Assembly (NCBI GenBank): GCA_964586865.1
Contig: CAZPJM010000065.1
Location: 1 to 19,413 of the forward strand
Direction: 5' to 3'
Origin: REDI01 sp964586865
Lineage (GTDB): Bacteria; Myxococcota_A; UBA796; GCA-2862545
DNA length: 19,413 nt
Shown here piece after piece: positions 16,366-19,413 of this stretch. The number at the start of each line of letters is the position of its first letter. The stretch's first letter is position 1. Position numbers and translations under genes: made by a program. The notes under the pieces are model-generated. The model did no database searches, had not been told where the DNA came from, and saw nothing but the letters and a program-made list of their open reading frames with translations.

Positions 16366-17597
16366 GCCGGATCGGATCCGTGCTGCTGCTGGTCACGGCC
16401 TGCGCGCCCGCGCCGGACGTACCGGCCCGTCCGCCCCTCCCGGGAGAGCTGCTGGTCGCCCAGCTGTACACCTCCGGGGCGGCCCCTGCCGGAGGCACGG
16501 ACCACTACTTCTCCGACCAGTTCATCGAGCTGGTCAACGCCGCCGCGGATCCCCTCGACCTGTCGGGCGTTCGGATCGCCAATGTGCACGGGGCCGCCGG
16601 CGAGATCAACCCGGGCATGGAGCCGGACAGCTTCAGGGAGGCGCTGCCCGAGCAGGTGGTGATGTCCTCGGTCTGGCGGCTGCCCGAGGGGGTACGGCTG
16701 GAGCCGGGAGCGTCGCTGTTCATCGCCCACGACGGGGCCAACCACCGACCCTTCTCCGGGGTCGACCTGTCCGGCGCCGACTTCGAGGCCTATGTCGAGG
16801 AGAGCGGCCGCGATGACGACCATCCCACCGTGGCCAACCTGGAGCGCGTCGCGTTCAACGGCGGCTTCGACTGGCTCATGACCGTCTTTGGCCCCAGCGT
16901 GGTCGTGCTCGACGCCGAGGCCCCCCTCGACGAGGTCCCAGGCCCCTTCGGCCCCCTGCCAACGGTGTCGGCGGACGCGGTGCTGGACGGGGTGGACACG
17001 GTGATGGACGCCGAGTCCGGCGCGTACAAGCGCCTGCCGGACCGCATCGACCGGGGCTTCGCCGTGGCGGAGGGCCCCTACACCGGCACGGCGCTGCACC
17101 GCCTCGAGGTGGGAGGATTGTACCTGGACACGGGCGACTCGTCGGTGGACTTCCTGGTCGGCCCACCGGATACGTCCCGACCCACCCGCACCGACGGGGT
17201 GTTCGGGGATCCCATCGTCGAGATCGGGACCGGTCAGCTGGCCTGGGAACCTCTGGCCTCGGAGGCCCCCATCGAGCTGGTGGCCGGCATCCAGGGCGGG
17301 TGGCACCTGGACGCCTCACTGTGGTTCGACGGCTTCGGACCGGGCGGGGTCACGGTCACCTACGACGCCGTGGACACCAACGCCGAGCGGGTCAGCTTCA
17401 CCACCCAGGCCGTGCTGACCGAAGACAGCGTCATCGAGGCCGAGCCGGGCTGGCACCGGGTCGGGGATCGCATCGTCCTCGACATCGACGCCCCCGAGGA
17501 CGTGGTGGGCAGGACGCTCATCGTCCGCGCCACCGCGACCCTCGATGGCCTGTCCTGGTCCGACGAGCGGCGCGTGGTCGTCGTCGACGAGCGGTAG
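16362..17597 (+). CDS. DUF4876-like lipoprotein with C-terminal QGGWH beta domain
   Basis: Predicted lipoprotein of 411 residues: short signal MSRIGSVLLLVTAC with lipobox V-T-A-C14. Residues about 30-270 resemble DUF4876 proteins of Bacteroidota: LLVAQLYTSGAAPAGGTDHY, FSDQFIELVNAAADPLDLSG, ASLFIAHDGANH, GVDLSGADFEAYV and YLDTGDSSVDF. That family is often encoded near TonB-dependent receptors, with no defined biochemical function. Residues about 285-411 form a second beta-rich domain with ELVAGIQGGWHLDASL (QGGWH at 311-315), a motif I associate with Myxococcota surface proteins. ATG overlaps the His-rich gene stop by four bases. Possible roles are surface ligand binding or assistance to the receptor encoded across the promoter. 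Family resemblance is from memory. Confidence 0.78.
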   Translation: MSRIGSVLLLVTACAPAPDVPARPPLPGELLVAQLYTSGAAPAGGTDHYFSDQFIELVNAAADPLDLSGVRIANVHGAAGEINPGMEPDSFREALPEQVVMSSVWRLPEGVRLEPGASLFIAHDGANHRPFSGVDLSGADFEAYVEESGRDDDHPTVANLERVAFNGGFDWLMTVFGPSVVVLDAEAPLDEVPGPFGPLPTVSADAVLDGVDTVMDAESGAYKRLPDRIDRGFAVAEGPYTGTALHRLEVGGLYLDTGDSSVDFLVGPPDTSRPTRTDGVFGDPIVEIGTGQLAWEPLASEAPIELVAGIQGGWHLDASLWFDGFGPGGVTVTYDAVDTNAERVSFTTQAVLTEDSVIEAEPGWHRVGDRIVLDIDAPEDVVGRTLIVRATATLDGLSWSDERRVVVVDER

Positions 17598-17605
17598 GGC
17601 AGGCC

Positions 17606-17737
17606 ATGTCGACCGGTGATTCCCGCCTGGATTTCGCGGCCCTGTGCGACGGGATCCGGAGCCGCCTGCGCGACGAGCTCGGCGATGGGCCGCAGCCGAT
17701 GGTCATGCCTGCATGGCTGGCGCGGGGGAGACGGTAG
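17606..17737 (+). CDS. 43-residue small ORF
   Basis: Short ORF (MSTGDSRLDFAALCDGIRSR, then LRDELGDGPQPMVMPAWLAR, ending GRR) filling the space between the lipoprotein stop and the next start. Its stop TAG abuts the next ATG at 17738, and its last codons form the GGGGGAGA ribosome-binding region of that gene, so translation of the two would be coupled. Its own upstream signal (AGGGCAGG) is modest. The composition is helix-forming at residues 8-26, with one Cys (C14), no TM segment and no recognised family. It could be a real microprotein or a spacer/leader for the transporter. Confidence 0.45.
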   Translation: MSTGDSRLDFAALCDGIRSRLRDELGDGPQPMVMPAWLARGRR

Positions 17738-19413
17738 ATGACCGGTCTGCTGGCCTCGACCAGGATTTCCGTCGCCCTGGCGATCGGAGCGCTGTTCGCC
17801 GCCCCGGGTCTGCTGTGGCTCACGCGTGCGTCCGACACCCTCCGCGCGGCCCTCGACGGGTTCATTCTGGTGGTGGTCGTCGGGCTCGCCGTGGTTCACC
17901 TGGGACCGCACGCGGTCCTGCATGGCGGGGCCATCGGCGTCGTGGGCATCGCCGCTGGGGTGGTGCTTCCGGCCCTGCTGCATCGCGCGGGCCGGACCGG
18001 ATGGTGGACGGCCTCCGCCCTGGTGCTGCTCGGCCTTCATGCACTGATCGACGGCGCGGCCCTCGGTTTGCTCAACGGGGACCCTGCGGTGGGCACAGCG
18101 GTGGTCGCCCACCGGCTCCCGGTGGGGCTCGCGATCGTGGCTGCCGCGCGTCGCCCGTGGCATGCCTGGGCGATCCTGGCCGGCCTCGCCGCCCTCACCG
18201 TCGCCGGCTTCGGGGCGGGCAGCGGCCTGGCAGGTGCCCTCCCCGACCCGCTGCATGCCTTCACGGGTGGCCTCATCGCCGGCGGCTTGCTCCACGTCGT
18301 CTTCGCCCATCGGCTCGAGGCGCCGTCGGCGCTGCACGAACGCCACGGCCACGAGCACGACCAGGTTCACGACCACGACCACGACCACAGCCATGGGCAC
18401 CCCCACAGCCACGAGCACGACCACAGCCACGATCACGGCGGCGGCTCCAGGGTGACCACGCGTGCCAGCGCCGTGGGAAGCGTGCTCGGCGCCGCGGCGC
18501 TCGCCAGCCTGGCCTCGACCGCGGCGGGGGAACCCGCCATGGCGTACCTGACGGACGCAGGCCGTGCCTTGCTGGACCTGACCGTGACCAGCGCGCCCGC
18601 CCTGCTGGCCGGATTCATCCTTGCGGGACTGGTGTCCGCCTTCCTCGACCCGGCTCGCGCCGGCTGGTTGTCGGGAGGAAGCCGCATCTCCCAGGCCCTT
18701 CGCGGCGTCGCCTTCGGCCTCCCCCTGCCGGTCTGCTCCTGTGGCGTCGTCCCGATGTACCAGTCCCTGATCCGCCGTGGTGTTCCCACGACCGCCGCCC
18801 TCGCCTTTCTCGTGGCCACACCGGAGCTGGGACTGGACGCCATGCTCCTGTCCATCCCGCTGCTGGGGACACCCCTCACCGCGGCCCGGGTCCTCGCCGC
18901 CTTCGTGGTCGCCGTGGCCGTCGCCATCGCGGTCAGCACCACCCACCCGTCTTCGGGCGAGAACGAGCTGGACCGACCGCCCCCGCCACGCACGCTCATG
19001 CACCGGCTTCGTGGCGGGCTTCGCTACGGGCTCGTCGACCTCGTGGACCACACCTTGCCGTGGATCCTCGTGGGGCTGGTCCTTGCAGCCCTTGTCGAGC
19101 CGCTCCTCGACCAGGCCATGCTCGCGGCCCTGCCCGCTGTGCTGCAGGTACCCGTGGCGGCCGTCATCGGGGTTCCCCTCTATGTCTGCGCATCCGGCGC
19201 GACCCCGCTCGCAGCCGTCGCCGCCCACAAGGGCCTGTCCGCGGGCGCGGCCCTGGCCTTCCTGTTGGCCGGCCCCGCCACCAATGTGACCACCTTCGGC
19301 GTGCTCTCGGCGCTGCATGGCCGCCGTACCGCCCTCCTGTTCGGCGCCGCCCTCACCCTCGCGGCGGTCCTGGCCGGCTGGAGCGTGGACCTGATCGGCG
19401 TCACGGTCCCTGC
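17738..19413 (+). CDS. ZIP-like / His-linker / SO_0444-type permease fusion, 3' partial
   Basis: Large inner-membrane protein, 558 residues visible and still open at the window end. Residues 1-195 form about seven or eight TM helices with ZIP-like signatures: GLAVVHLGPHAVLHGG (49-64), H101-ALIDGAALG and AH125-RLPVGLAI, corresponding to the ZIP TM4/TM5 metal-site motifs HNxPEG and HExPxx. Residues 200-233 are a linker with 16 His in 34 residues. Residues about 240-558 are a permease of the ArsP_1/DUF318 superfamily closest in feel to SO_0444 Cu/Zn exporters: LPLPVCSCGVVPMYQSLIRR (C333, C335), ALAFLVATPELGLD, and an internal repeat VPLYVCASGATPLAAVAAHK (C484) with GPATN. A ribosome-binding GGGGGAGA lies five bases before ATG. 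Direction of transport is uncertain because ZIP members import and SO_0444 exports. Confidence 0.85.
   Translation, partial: MTGLLASTRISVALAIGALFAAPGLLWLTRASDTLRAALDGFILVVVVGLAVVHLGPHAVLHGGAIGVVGIAAGVVLPALLHRAGRTGWWTASALVLLGLHALIDGAALGLLNGDPAVGTAVVAHRLPVGLAIVAAARRPWHAWAILAGLAALTVAGFGAGSGLAGALPDPLHAFTGGLIAGGLLHVVFAHRLEAPSALHERHGHEHDQVHDHDHDHSHGHPHSHEHDHSHDHGGGSRVTTRASAVGSVLGAAALASLASTAAGEPAMAYLTDAGRALLDLTVTSAPALLAGFILAGLVSAFLDPARAGWLSGGSRISQALRGVAFGLPLPVCSCGVVPMYQSLIRRGVPTTAALAFLVATPELGLDAMLLSIPLLGTPLTAARVLAAFVVAVAVAIAVSTTHPSSGENELDRPPPPRTLMHRLRGGLRYGLVDLVDHTLPWILVGLVLAALVEPLLDQAMLAALPAVLQVPVAAVIGVPLYVCASGATPLAAVAAHKGLSAGAALAFLLAGPATNVTTFGVLSALHGRRTALLFGAALTLAAVLAGWSVDLIGVTVP

Noticed and set aside
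17360..19318. 652-codon minus-strand open frame at the window end
   Set aside because: The plus strand encodes clear transmembrane and His-rich transporter domains here; the minus translation has no recognisable motif.

Overview
The window is very GC-rich (about 70% by eye). Genes are tightly packed, many start with GTG, and neighbours often share a 4-base ATGA/GTGA stop-start overlap. A 100-N scaffold gap indicates a draft or metagenome assembly. A TonB-dependent receptor with an extra TonB-C-like domain, MerC/COG0523 genes, a lipoprotein with a C-terminal 'QGGWH' beta domain and cytochrome-rhodanese fusions together suggest a Myxococcota (myxobacterial-type) genome. This placement is an inference from gene content; no marker gene is present.

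Layout. (1) Positions 1-5777, + strand: a tripartite heavy-metal efflux operon with a periplasmic adaptor (5' end outside the window), a CzcA-type RND pump, a membrane-anchored thioredoxin and a TolC-like outer-membrane protein. (2) 5778-7029: a decayed interval with a WYL-domain remnant (-), a short 5' gene fragment (+), the downstream part of an unrecognised frame coupled to tonB (-), and a strong UUCG stem-loop that probably ends the minus-strand operon. (3) 12153 down to about 6491, - strand: a dedicated outer-membrane uptake operon, read as TonB-dependent receptor, His-rich lipoprotein, ExbB, ExbD, TonB, unknown. The exbB frame is broken only by an assembly artefact: a 55-bp duplication flanks the N gap. 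(4) 12154-12227: a 74-bp divergent regulatory region with nested GTTGC/GCAAC palindromes. (5) 12228 to the end, + strand: a ZigA-type COG0523 GTPase, a MerC-like membrane protein, a second COG0523 GTPase with a His-rich loop, a di-haem cytochrome c/rhodanese lipoprotein, a His-rich heptad-repeat protein, a DUF4876-like lipoprotein, a 43-residue ORF, and a large membrane protein (3' end outside) joining a ZIP-like domain, a 16-histidine linker and an SO_0444/ArsP-type permease.

Working model (inference). Sections 3-5 look like one metal-acquisition island, most likely for zinc. The receptor, energised by its own ExbB-ExbD-TonB, would bring metal across the outer membrane. Surface or periplasmic lipoproteins would bind metal or ligand, the ZIP-like/permease fusion and MerC-like protein would act at the inner membrane, and the His-rich protein and the two GTPases would buffer and deliver metal in the cytoplasm. 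The neighbouring RND system would expel excess divalent metal. The most unusual parts are the ZIP-His-permease fusion, the His-heptad protein and the cytochrome-rhodanese protein.
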